Shown in pieces: positions 39,301 to 47,631 of a stretch of DNA of 64,000 nt (the stretch's first letter is position 1; each line of letters opens with the position of its first letter). Position numbers and translations under genes: made by a program. The notes beneath the pieces are model-generated. The model did no database searches and was not told where the DNA came from. It was given only the letters and a program-made list of their open reading frames with translations. Source of the DNA: Streptomyces sp. 7-21 (GTDB lineage Bacteria; Actinomycetota; Actinomycetes; Streptomycetales; Streptomycetaceae); contig NZ_JAERRL010000011.1 of NCBI RefSeq assembly GCF_016741785.1, positions 62,001-126,000 of the forward strand, read 5' to 3'.

Positions 39301-39537
39301 CCGGGTGTCACGCGCGGGAGCGCTCGTCAGTTTGACTGGTGAGGGCCCCGGACGGACGGGATTCCCCCATTCGGCTCGCTGCGCGCGCCTCTCGCACGCG
39401 CGCGGATCCTAGAGAGGAGAGCCCGCCTGGCACAAGGGGGCTGCGTACACCCTGTTACGGGGGCTGCGGCCATGTCCCTGGCGGCCTGGGCTTTCTAGCG
39501 TGGAGATCTCATCGTTCGCTTATTCATCGGAGACGAC

Positions 39538-40596
39538 ATGCCCCCTTCCTCCGCGAGCCTCACCACGTCCGCGCCGCGCCGCGCGGGCGCGGGTGAGTTC
39601 GCCCCGCTGCTGCGGCTGGTCAAGAGCCAGGGCCTGCTGGAACGCCGCACCGGCTGGTACGCCGCGGGCATCGCCGTCAACGCGGTCATCCTCGTTGCTG
39701 TGACCGCGGCGGTCCCGGTCCTGGGGGACAGCTGGTGGGTCCTGGCCCTGGCCCCGGTGCTGGCGCTCTTCTGGGCGCGCACGGCGTTCTACGGGCACGA
39801 CGCCGGCCATTCGCAGATCTCCTCCAGCCGCCGGGTCAACCAGTGGCTCGGCCTCCTCCACGGCAACCTGCTGCTGGGCATGAGCTCTGCCTGGTGGAAC
39901 GACAAGCACAACCGGCACCACGCCAACCCCAACCACGTAGACAAGGATCCTGACGTCGGGGTCGGCGTGCTGGTATGGACCCAGACGCAGGCGGAGCGGC
40001 GCGAAGGGCTGGCCCGCTGGCTCACCGCCAACCAGGCACGGCTGTTCTTCCCGCTGCTCCTGCTGGAGGGCATCGCCCTGAAGGTCTCCAGCATCCGCAT
40101 GATCATTGCCGGCGACGGCTGGGACCGGCGGGGCCGCGGCCGGCTGGTCGAGGGCCTGCTGCTCGCCGCCCACTACGCCGGCTACGTCACCCTGCTCGCT
40201 GTGTCCATGCCGCTCGGGCGGGCCCTGGCGTTCGCCTTCGTGCACCACGCGGTCTTCGGGCTCCACCTCGGCTGCGTCTTCGCTCCCAACCACAAGGGCA
40301 TGGAAATGCCCGACGGCGACGGCGAGCGCTGGGGCCACCTCAAGCGCCAGGTCCTCACGTCGCGCAACGTGACGGGCGGCAAGGTCGTCGACTGGTTCAT
40401 GGGCGGCCTCAACCACCAGGTCGAGCACCACCTGTTCCCGAGCATGCCGCGCCCGCACCTGCGGCTGGCCAGGCCGGTGGTGCGGCGCTACTGCGAGGAG
40501 CAGGGCGTGAAGTACACCGAGGCCGCGCTCCTTGACTCCTACCGGCAGGCGCTCAGTCACATGCACGCCGTGGGAGCGCCGCTGCGCCGCCGCTGA
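39538..40596 (+). CDS. Membrane fatty-acid desaturase
   Basis: 352 residues with the three histidine boxes of the di-iron desaturase family: HDAGH at 87-91, HNRHH at 124-128 and HQVEHH near the C-terminus, between pairs of membrane helices. It introduces a double bond into acyl-lipid chains, usually to adjust membrane fluidity. ATG at 39538 follows CGGAGACGAC. About 240 bases upstream hold no gene. No ferredoxin gene is adjacent. Confidence 0.93.
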   Translation: MPPSSASLTTSAPRRAGAGEFAPLLRLVKSQGLLERRTGWYAAGIAVNAVILVAVTAAVPVLGDSWWVLALAPVLALFWARTAFYGHDAGHSQISSSRRVNQWLGLLHGNLLLGMSSAWWNDKHNRHHANPNHVDKDPDVGVGVLVWTQTQAERREGLARWLTANQARLFFPLLLLEGIALKVSSIRMIIAGDGWDRRGRGRLVEGLLLAAHYAGYVTLLAVSMPLGRALAFAFVHHAVFGLHLGCVFAPNHKGMEMPDGDGERWGHLKRQVLTSRNVTGGKVVDWFMGGLNHQVEHHLFPSMPRPHLRLARPVVRRYCEEQGVKYTEAALLDSYRQALSHMHAVGAPLRRR

Positions 40597-40730
40597 CCGG
40601 CCCCGCCGCCCGGTGCCGGGGCGGGGCGGCACAACAGGACCGCCACCGCCCCGCCTGCCGAGGGTGGACACTGGACAGTACGTGCACGCGTGGGGCGGCC
40701 TGCCCGCCGCCCTGTCGAGGAGGTGGGAAC

Positions 40731-40913
40731 GTGTCCCGAAACGCCAAGATCGCCGCCGCGGCCCTGGGTATCGGCCTCGTGCTGTGGCTGCTGACGAACT
40801 TCTGGATCGCCGTGGCGGTGATGGTCGGCCTCCCGGCCGCGGCCTACCTGCTGCTGGACCCCTCCCAGCGCCGCCGGCTCCGCCGCGTCGGCCGCCGGGA
40901 GCTCGGCCGCTAG
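40731..40913 (+). CDS. Small membrane protein
   Basis: 60 residues: a short basic N-terminus, two adjacent hydrophobic stretches (AAALGIGLVLWLLTNFWIAVAVMVGLPAAAYLLL as a likely helical hairpin) and an Arg-rich tail (RRRLRRVGRRELGR). GTG start after the good ribosome site GAGGAGGTGGG. Function unknown. Confidence 0.7.
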   Translation: MSRNAKIAAAALGIGLVLWLLTNFWIAVAVMVGLPAAAYLLLDPSQRRRLRRVGRRELGR

Positions 40914-41034
40914 TGCCCGCGCCGGCCAAACGATAGGGTCCCTTCCGGATCGTGACCGTCCCGCATGGTTGCCCGCGGCGCCGACCTGGGGAAGGCTGAC
41001 ACAGCAGTCGCCTTACGAGAAGGGGGAGCCGGGG

Positions 41035-41427
41035 ATGGCACTGAGCACCACACTCGACTGGCTGCTGGACGACCTCGCCCAGCGCGTGCCTCGGGTGCGC
41101 CACGTCCTGCTGCTGTCGAGCGACGGGCTGGTCACCTCGGTCAGCCGTGGCCTGCGGCGCAGCAGTGCCGAGCACCTGGCGGCCGTGGCCTCCGGGCTCT
41201 ACAGCCTCGCCAAAGGGGTGGGGGAGCACTTCCAGTGCGGTGGCGTCCGGCAGACGATGATCGAGTTCGACGACGGCATGCTGTTCGTGACGGCGGCGGG
41301 CGACGGCAGCTGCCTGTGCGTCATGACGGGTGCCGACGCGGACGTCGGGCAGGTGGGGTACGAGATGACCCTGCTGGTGAGCAAGGTCGGCGAGCACATG
41401 GGGCTGGCCGCGCGCGACTCCGGCTGA
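41035..41427 (+). CDS. Roadblock/LC7-domain protein (CvnB-like)
   Basis: 130 residues, a full roadblock domain: LDWLLDDLAQRVPRVRHVLLLSSDGL, LAAVASGLYSLAKGVGEHF, IEFDDGMLFVTAAGDGSCLCVM. In Streptomyces conservons such proteins pair with a sensor kinase (CvnA), a DUF742 protein (CvnC) and a Ras-like GTPase (CvnD). None of those partners is adjacent, so this is a stand-alone copy. ATG at 41035 follows AGGGGGAG. Confidence 0.9.
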   Translation: MALSTTLDWLLDDLAQRVPRVRHVLLLSSDGLVTSVSRGLRRSSAEHLAAVASGLYSLAKGVGEHFQCGGVRQTMIEFDDGMLFVTAAGDGSCLCVMTGADADVGQVGYEMTLLVSKVGEHMGLAARDSG

Positions 41428-41496
41428 GCGCGGACCGGGCGCCTTTCACATGCAGGTGTGATTACAGAGAGTTGCCACCACGGGATCCTCTCGCTA

Positions 41497-41521
41497 GAGT
41501 AACTACTGAGAGTAGTTGCTC
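41497..41521. promoter_or_regulatory. Strong inverted repeat upstream of DUF6397 gene
   Basis: GAG-T-AACTACT, GAG, AGTAGTT-G-CTC: eleven-base arms with one mismatch, the inner seven perfect. It ends 20 bases before the GTG start at 41542, overlapping the expected promoter. Likely operator. Confidence 0.5.
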
Positions 41522-41541
41522 GTGTCGTGTGAGGAGTTCCC

Positions 41542-42396
41542 GTGCCCGTACTGCACGCCCCCGCAGCCGCCCCGCGCCCCGCGTCCGGTGTCCCTTCGCT
41601 CTCCCGCCCGCGGGCCACGAGCGCCCTGGGCCTCACCTACTGGGAGTTCGACGCCGCCGTCCACCTCGGCCTGCTCCCCACGGTCCCCGGCGACCGCCCC
41701 TGGCAGCGGCGCGTCCCCCGCCGCGACGTCGACCGGCTGCGCGGCGATCCCGGCTTCCCCGGCTTGCTGCGGGCCCGCGTCCGCCTGGTGAACGCCTCGG
41801 AAGGCGCGCAGCTGCTGCGGATCAGCTCCGCCCGCTTCGCCAGGCTCGCCCGGGGCGGACTCTTCTCCCCCCTCAGCTTCTACCCGAACCGGCACGGCGT
41901 CCTGGTCTGGCGCTACCCGGCGGCCGAGCTGCTGAGCGTCGCCCGCATGCGGCCCGAGCTGCTGACCGGCCCGCTGCCGCCCGGCCTCCGCCAGGCACTG
42001 CGCCGCGGCGAGGACTGGCGCCCCCGGCGCTGGCGGGGCCGCCGCACCGGCCAGCTCATCCGCCACGCCCGCGGCCCCTGGGAAAAGGCCGCTGTTCCCG
42101 CCGCAGTGCTCACCCCGGCCACGGTGCGGGCCGCAGTCCCGGACCTCCGCGAGCGGAAGGCGCTGCGGGCGCTCCGCCCCCCGCTCACCGGAGACGTACC
42201 GCTCCGGCCGCCGCTGGAGGACTGGCCGCCGCCGGTCCGCGAGGTGACGCGCGCTACCGACCCCGACGAGTCGCGGTGGTACGAGAGCCTCCTGCTCCTC
42301 GCCGTCCGCGAGGCCCGGCGGAGCGGACCGCCCCCGGTGGCCTCACAGCGGGCCGACGTCGGTGACCCGGATGACGGCCCGTCCCGCCGCGGCTGA
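41542..42396 (+). CDS. DUF6397-type protein, possible DNA-binding
   Basis: 284 residues. After a Pro/Ala-rich start, TSALGLTYWEFDAAVHLGLLPTVPG and RRVPRRDVDRLRGDPG resemble a MerR-like helix-turn-helix; a second similar unit follows (LVNASEGAQLLRISSARFARLARGGLFSP). The rest is Arg-rich. I recognise it as a Streptomyces family labelled DUF6397. GTG at 41542 follows GAGGAG. Its 3' end overlaps the opposite helicase gene by 54 bases. The upstream palindrome may be its own operator. Confidence 0.75.
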   Translation: MPVLHAPAAAPRPASGVPSLSRPRATSALGLTYWEFDAAVHLGLLPTVPGDRPWQRRVPRRDVDRLRGDPGFPGLLRARVRLVNASEGAQLLRISSARFARLARGGLFSPLSFYPNRHGVLVWRYPAAELLSVARMRPELLTGPLPPGLRQALRRGEDWRPRRWRGRRTGQLIRHARGPWEKAAVPAAVLTPATVRAAVPDLRERKALRALRPPLTGDVPLRPPLEDWPPPVREVTRATDPDESRWYESLLLLAVREARRSGPPPVASQRADVGDPDDGPSRRG

Positions 42397-44856
42397 ACCC
42401 GCCAGATCGACCTCGGCGGAGATACCCCAGTCGTGGTCACCCGCCGGGTCGTCGAAAGTCTGCCGCACCAGCCACAGCCCTTCCTCCGGCCGTTCCTCGA
42501 TGCTCAGCAGCCGCGGCCCGCGCGCGTCGGGCCCGGTGCCCAGCGAGTCGTACTCCTGCCAGTACGCCTCCATCGCCCGCGACCACGCCTCCGCGTCCCA
42601 GCCGTACTCGCCGTCCATCTCGCCGAGTTCGTCCGTGCGGCCGAGCGCCGCCAGCTCCACCCGCCGGAACATCGCGTTCCGCACCAGCACGCGGAAGGCA
42701 CGGGCGTTCGCCGTGACCGGCGTGACCTGGTCCGCCCGGTCCTGGGCCTCGCTGGCGTCCTCCGTCTCCGGATTGGCCAGCTGCTCCCACTCGTCCAGCA
42801 GACTGGAGTCGACTTGCCGCACCATCTCGCCCAGCCACGCCGTGATGTCCTGCAGCTCCTCGGACTTCAGATCCTCCGGCACGGTGTGCTCCAGCGCCTT
42901 GTAGGCACTGGCCAGGTACCGCAGCACGATGCCCTCGGTCCGCGCCAGCTCGTACTGCGCCACGAACTCCGAGAAGGTCATCGCCTTCTCGTACATGTCC
43001 CGCACCACCGACTTCGGCGACAGGGGGTGATCGCCCACCCACGGATGGCTCTTGCGGTACACGCGGTAGGCGTGGACCAGCAGGTCCTCCAGCGGGCGCG
43101 GGTACGTCACGTCCATCAGACGCTCCATCCGCTCCTCGTACTCCACCCCCTCCGCCTTCATCGCCGCCACCGCCTCGGCCCGGGCGCGGTTCTGCTGGGC
43201 CGCCAGGATCTGGCGCGGGTCGTCCAGCGTGGACTCCACGACCGACACCATGTCCAGGGCATAGGAGGGCGAGTTCGGGTCGAGCAGCTCGAAGGCCGCC
43301 AGCGCGAACGTCGACAGCGGCTGGTTGAGCGCGAAGTCCGCCTGGAGGTCGACGGTCAGCCGCACCGTGCGCCCCTGCGCGTCCGGTTCGGGCAGCCGCT
43401 CCACGATGCCGCCGTCCAGCAGCGAGCGGTAGATCGCGATCGCCCGCCTGATGTGCCGCAGCTGCTGCCGGCGCGGCTCATGGTTGTCTTCCAGCAGCCG
43501 CCGCATCGCCTGGAACGGGTCTCCCGGCCGCGCGATGACGGCCAGCAGCATCGCGTGCGTCACGCGGAAGCGGGACGTCAGCGGCTCGGGCTCCGCGGCG
43601 ATCAGCTTGCGGAAGGTGTCCTCGCTCCAGTTGACGAAGCCCTCCGGCGGCTTCTTGCGCACCACCTTCCGCCGCTTCTTCGGGTCGTTGCCCGCCTTCG
43701 CCAGCGCCTTCTCGTTCTCCACCACGTGCTCGGGCGCCTGCGCGACCACCAGCCCGGCGGTGTCGAACCCGGCCCGCCCGGCCCGCCCGGCGATCTGGTG
43801 GAACTCCCGGGCCCGCAGCACCCGCACCCGGCTGCCGTCGTACTTCGTCAGCGCCGTGAACAGCACCGTGCGGATCGGCACATTGACGCCGACCCCCAGG
43901 GTGTCGGTGCCGCAGATCACCTTCAGCAGCCCGGCCTGGGCCAGGCGTTCCACGAGCCGGCGGTACTTCGGGAGCATTCCCGCGTGGTGCACGCCGATGC
44001 CGTGCCTGACGTACCGCGACAGGTTGCGGCCGAACCGGGTGGTGAAGCGGAAGTTGCCGATGAGCGCGGCGATCTCGTCCTTCTCCGCCCGGGTGCACAT
44101 GTTGATGGACATCAGCGCCTGCGCCCGCTCCACGGCCTGGGCCTGTGTGAAGTGCACGATGTAGATGGGCGCCTGGTCCGTCTCCAGCAGCTCCGTGACC
44201 GTCTCCGTCAGCGACGTCACCCGGTAGTCATAGCTCAGCGGCACTGGCCGGGTCGCCGAGCGCACCACCGCCGTCGGCCGCTTCGTCCGCCGGGTCAGGT
44301 CCTCCTCGAACCGGGAGACGTCGCCCAGCGTCGCCGACATCAGCACGAACTGCGCCTGCGGCAGCTCCAGCAGCGGGATCTGCCACGCCCAGCCCCGGTC
44401 CGGCTCGGCGTAGAAGTGGAACTCGTCCATCACGACCTGGCCGATGTCGGCCTCCGCCCCGTCGCGCAGCGCGATCGAGGCCAGCACCTCCGCGGTGCAG
44501 CAGATCACGGGGGCATCGGCGTTGACCGAGGCATCCCCCGTCAGCATGCCCACGTTCTCCGTGCCGAACAGCTTGCACAGGTCGAAGAACTTCTCCGAGA
44601 CCAGCGCCTTGATCGGCGCCGTGTAGAACGTCACCTCGTCACGGGCCAGCGCCGCGAAGTGCGCGCCGGCGGCGACCAGCGACTTCCCCGAGCCCGTGGG
44701 CGTGGAGAGGATGACGTTCGACCCCGAGACGACCTCGATCAGTGCCTCCTCCTGAGCGGGGTACAACTCGATACCCTGCTCCGTCGTCCACGCCGAGAAG
44801 GCGTCGAACAGTGCGTCGGGGTCCGTGTCAGTCGGCATCTGATCGATAAGCGTCAC
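42343..44856 (-). CDS. DEAD/DEAH-box (SF2) helicase with DUF3516 C-terminal region
   Basis: About 837 residues. Helicase motifs: I TPTGSGKSLVAA, Ia TAPIKALVSEKF, II VMDEFHFY (a DEFH variant of DEAH), III LMSATLGD, IV IVHFTQAQAVERAQAL, V TDTLGVGVNVPIRTVLF, VI QIAGRAGRAGFDT. The long C-terminal part matches the DUF3516 region of actinobacterial Ski2-like helicases. It probably remodels RNA. Starts GTG 44856 or ATG 44838 are possible. Convergent with, and overlapping, the DUF6397 gene. Confidence 0.93.
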   Translation of the reverse strand: MTLIDQMPTDTDPDALFDAFSAWTTEQGIELYPAQEEALIEVVSGSNVILSTPTGSGKSLVAAGAHFAALARDEVTFYTAPIKALVSEKFFDLCKLFGTENVGMLTGDASVNADAPVICCTAEVLASIALRDGAEADIGQVVMDEFHFYAEPDRGWAWQIPLLELPQAQFVLMSATLGDVSRFEEDLTRRTKRPTAVVRSATRPVPLSYDYRVTSLTETVTELLETDQAPIYIVHFTQAQAVERAQALMSINMCTRAEKDEIAALIGNFRFTTRFGRNLSRYVRHGIGVHHAGMLPKYRRLVERLAQAGLLKVICGTDTLGVGVNVPIRTVLFTALTKYDGSRVRVLRAREFHQIAGRAGRAGFDTAGLVVAQAPEHVVENEKALAKAGNDPKKRRKVVRKKPPEGFVNWSEDTFRKLIAAEPEPLTSRFRVTHAMLLAVIARPGDPFQAMRRLLEDNHEPRRQQLRHIRRAIAIYRSLLDGGIVERLPEPDAQGRTVRLTVDLQADFALNQPLSTFALAAFELLDPNSPSYALDMVSVVESTLDDPRQILAAQQNRARAEAVAAMKAEGVEYEERMERLMDVTYPRPLEDLLVHAYRVYRKSHPWVGDHPLSPKSVVRDMYEKAMTFSEFVAQYELARTEGIVLRYLASAYKALEHTVPEDLKSEELQDITAWLGEMVRQVDSSLLDEWEQLANPETEDASEAQDRADQVTPVTANARAFRVLVRNAMFRRVELAALGRTDELGEMDGEYGWDAEAWSRAMEAYWQEYDSLGTGPDARGPRLLSIEERPEEGLWLVRQTFDDPAGDHDWGISAEVDLAGSAAAGRAVIRVTDVGPL

Positions 44857-44983
44857 CCTCCCATACTGCCCGCACTCCCCGCCGATCCGGGAACCGCCCG
44901 GTGCACGAAGATCACCGAGCACTACGCTTCTCCGGGCGAGACGAACTCCACAGACTCAAGGCGGGAAGGGGCGGGGCGCAGCC

Positions 44984-45772
44984 ATGATGGGACCGGCGCA
45001 CTCACTGTCCGGAGCGGCGGCCTGGCTGGGGGTGGGGGCGGCAGCGGCCTACGCCGGCCACCCCATGCCCTGGCCGGTCCTCCTCGTCGGCGCGCTCATC
45101 TGTGCCGGGGCCGCCCTGGCCCCCGACCTCGACCAGCCGTCCGCGACGATATCCCGGGCCTTCGGCCCCCTCTCCCGGATCCTGGCTGTCCTCATCGGCA
45201 GACTGGCCGCCGCCGTGTACAACGCCACGCGCAGCACCCGCGAGCGGCGCCGCACCAGCGGCCACCGCACCCTGACGCACACCTGGGTGTGGGCGGTTTT
45301 CATCGGCTCCGGCTTCTCCCTGGCAGCCGTGGCATTCGACCGCTGGGCGGTGCTCGCCATCCTGTTCATCCACATGGTTCTCGCCGTCGAGGGGCTGCTG
45401 TGGCGCATGGCCAGGGTCTCCAGCGACGTCCTCGTCTGGCTCCTGGGCGCCACCAGTGCCTGGCTCCTGGCCGCGGTCCTCGACCAGCCGGGCAACGGCT
45501 CCGACTGGCTCTTCGACGGCCAGCCCTACCTGTGGATCGGGCTCCCCATCGTCCTTGGCGCCGTCGTGCACACCCTCGGCGACGCGCTCACCATCTCCGG
45601 CTGCCCGATGCTCTGGCCGCTGCCCATAGCCGGCAAGCGCTGGTACCCGCTCGGCACCCCGCGCTTCATGCGGTTCCGCGCCGGAGCCTGGGTGGAGAAC
45701 CGCATACTCATGCCGGCCTTCATGGTGGCCGGCGCCGCCAGCGGGCTGAGCGCCCTGGCCATGGCCGCCTGA
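44984..45772 (+). CDS. YdjM-like membrane-bound metal-dependent hydrolase (DUF457)
   Basis: 262 residues, four to six hydrophobic segments. Hallmarks: GPAHSLSGAAAWLG (metal-binding His), ALAPDLDQPSATISR, SGHRTLTHTWVW and HTLGDALTISGCPMLWPLP, a pattern of His/Asp ligands facing the membrane. The E. coli relative YdjM is a LexA-controlled inner-membrane protein of unknown substrate. ATG at 44984 follows GGGGCGGGG; no LexA box was seen. Confidence 0.88.
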   Translation: MMGPAHSLSGAAAWLGVGAAAAYAGHPMPWPVLLVGALICAGAALAPDLDQPSATISRAFGPLSRILAVLIGRLAAAVYNATRSTRERRRTSGHRTLTHTWVWAVFIGSGFSLAAVAFDRWAVLAILFIHMVLAVEGLLWRMARVSSDVLVWLLGATSAWLLAAVLDQPGNGSDWLFDGQPYLWIGLPIVLGAVVHTLGDALTISGCPMLWPLPIAGKRWYPLGTPRFMRFRAGAWVENRILMPAFMVAGAASGLSALAMAA

Positions 45773-45849
45773 CACCCGGCCCCCGGCCCCGGCCGGGGGC
45801 CGGTCGGCCCGCGTCTCACCGGATCCGCACGGCACCCGCCCGTTCACGC

Positions 45850-47631
45850 TCAGCCATGCCAGGAGCGCCACAGCTGTGCGTAGGCGCCGTTCGCGGCGAC
45901 CAGCTCATCGTGGCTGCCCAGCTCGCTGATGCGCCCGTCCTCCACCACGGCGATGACGTCCGCGTCGTGCGCGGTGTGCAGGCGGTGGGCGATCGCGATC
46001 ACCGTGCGCCCCTCCAGCACCCGGCCCAGCGACCGTTCCAGGTCCCGGGCCGCCCGCGGGTCCAGCAGCGACGTCGCCTCGTCGAGGACCAGCGTGTGCG
46101 GGTCCGCCAGCACCAGCCGGGCCAGCGCGATCTGCTGGGCCTGAGCCGGGGTGATGACCAGCCCGCCGGAGCCCACCTCGGTGTCCAGCCCGTCCGGCAG
46201 CGCCCGCGCCCAGCCGTCGGCGTCCACAGCCCCCAGCGCCGCCCAGATCTCGGCGTCCGTCGCGTCCTCCCTGGCCAGCAGCAGGTTGTCCCGCAACGGG
46301 CCCACGAACACGTGATGCTCCTGGTTCACCAGCGCGACCTGCTCACGCACCCGCTCCGCGGTCATCTCCGTCAGGCGCGCGCCGCCCAGCGTGACCTCGC
46401 CGCGCCGCGCCGCGTAGATGCCCGCGAGCAGGCGCCCCAGCGTGGACTTGCCGGCGCCGGACGGCCCCACCAGCGCCACCCTGCTGCCCGGCGCGACGCG
46501 CAGCGACACGTCGTGCAGCACGTCCGTGTCCGGCAGATAGCCGAACGTGACGTGCCGGGCGGACAGTTCCCGGCCGCGCGGCACCACGGTGCCGTCGCCG
46601 GGCTCGTCCTCGATCTCCTGCACGCCGACCAGGCGGGCCAGGGAGACCTGCGCCACCTGCAACTCGTCGAACCAGCGCACGATCATGCCCACCGGCTCGA
46701 CCAGCATCTGCGCGAGCAGCGCCCCCGTCGTGAGCTGGCCCACGCTCAGCCAGTCCTCCAGCACGAACCAGCCGCCCAGCAGCAGCACGCCACCGAGCAC
46801 CGTGGCGTGATAGAGATTGATCGTCGGGATCAGCACCGAGCGGAGCCAGAGGGTGTACCTCTCCCACGACGTCCACTGCTTGATCCGCAGGTCGGACAGC
46901 GCCACCCGGCGCCGTTCCAGCCGGTGCGCCTCGATTGTCCTCCCCGCGTCCACCGTCTCGGCCAGCACTCCCGCGACCGCCGCGTAGCCCGCCGCCTCGG
47001 ACCGGTAGCCCGCGGGTGCCCGCCGGAAATACCACACGCAGCCCGTCAGCAGCACCGGCACGGCGAGCAGCAGCGCGAGCCCCAGGGGCGGCGCCGTCAC
47101 GACGATGCCGCCCAGCAGCAGCGCCGCCCACACGACGGCGATCGTCAGCTGCGGCACCGCCTCGCGCATCGCCTGGGCCAGCCGGTCGATGTCGGTGTTG
47201 ATCCGCGCCAGCAGGTCCCCGGTGCCCGCGCGCTCCAGCACGCCCGGCGGCAGGCCGACCGACCGCACCAGGAAGTCCTCCCGCAGGTCGGCGAGCATCC
47301 GCTCGCCCAGCACGGCCCCGCGCAGCCGCACCATCCGCACGAACAGCGCCTGCACGGCCAGCGCCACCGCGAACAGGGCGAGCGTCCGCTCCAGGTGCAG
47401 CTCCCCCGCACCGCCGGACAGCTGCTCGATCACCTGGCCCAGCAGGGCCGGCCCCACCATGGACGCGACCACCGCGATGGCGTTGGCCGCGATCAGCGCG
47501 CCGAACGCCCGCCGGTGGCGGCGCAGCAGTCCGCGCACGTACCGGCGCACCGTGGCCCGGCCCGCCACAGGCAGCCTCGTGCTCGCCTCCTGCGAGGCGG
47601 GGTCGTAGGCGGGCGGCTTCACGCCGATCAT
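45850..47631 (-). CDS. ABC exporter half-transporter, subunit with intact Walker A but no LSGGQ
   Basis: 593 residues: six-helix membrane domain, then an ATPase domain. Walker A GPSGAGKST (about residue 388), Q-loop VNQEHHVFVGPL, Walker B LVLDEATSLLD and H-loop IAIAHRLHTAHDAD are normal. At the signature position the protein reads ITPAQAQQIALARL instead of LSGGQ. It overlaps its partner's stop by four bases and the partner shows the reciprocal defects, so they should form a heterodimer with one working and one dead ATP site. Substrate unknown. Confidence 0.92.
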   Translation of the reverse strand: MIGVKPPAYDPASQEASTRLPVAGRATVRRYVRGLLRRHRRAFGALIAANAIAVVASMVGPALLGQVIEQLSGGAGELHLERTLALFAVALAVQALFVRMVRLRGAVLGERMLADLREDFLVRSVGLPPGVLERAGTGDLLARINTDIDRLAQAMREAVPQLTIAVVWAALLLGGIVVTAPPLGLALLLAVPVLLTGCVWYFRRAPAGYRSEAAGYAAVAGVLAETVDAGRTIEAHRLERRRVALSDLRIKQWTSWERYTLWLRSVLIPTINLYHATVLGGVLLLGGWFVLEDWLSVGQLTTGALLAQMLVEPVGMIVRWFDELQVAQVSLARLVGVQEIEDEPGDGTVVPRGRELSARHVTFGYLPDTDVLHDVSLRVAPGSRVALVGPSGAGKSTLGRLLAGIYAARRGEVTLGGARLTEMTAERVREQVALVNQEHHVFVGPLRDNLLLAREDATDAEIWAALGAVDADGWARALPDGLDTEVGSGGLVITPAQAQQIALARLVLADPHTLVLDEATSLLDPRAARDLERSLGRVLEGRTVIAIAHRLHTAHDADVIAVVEDGRISELGSHDELVAANGAYAQLWRSWHG

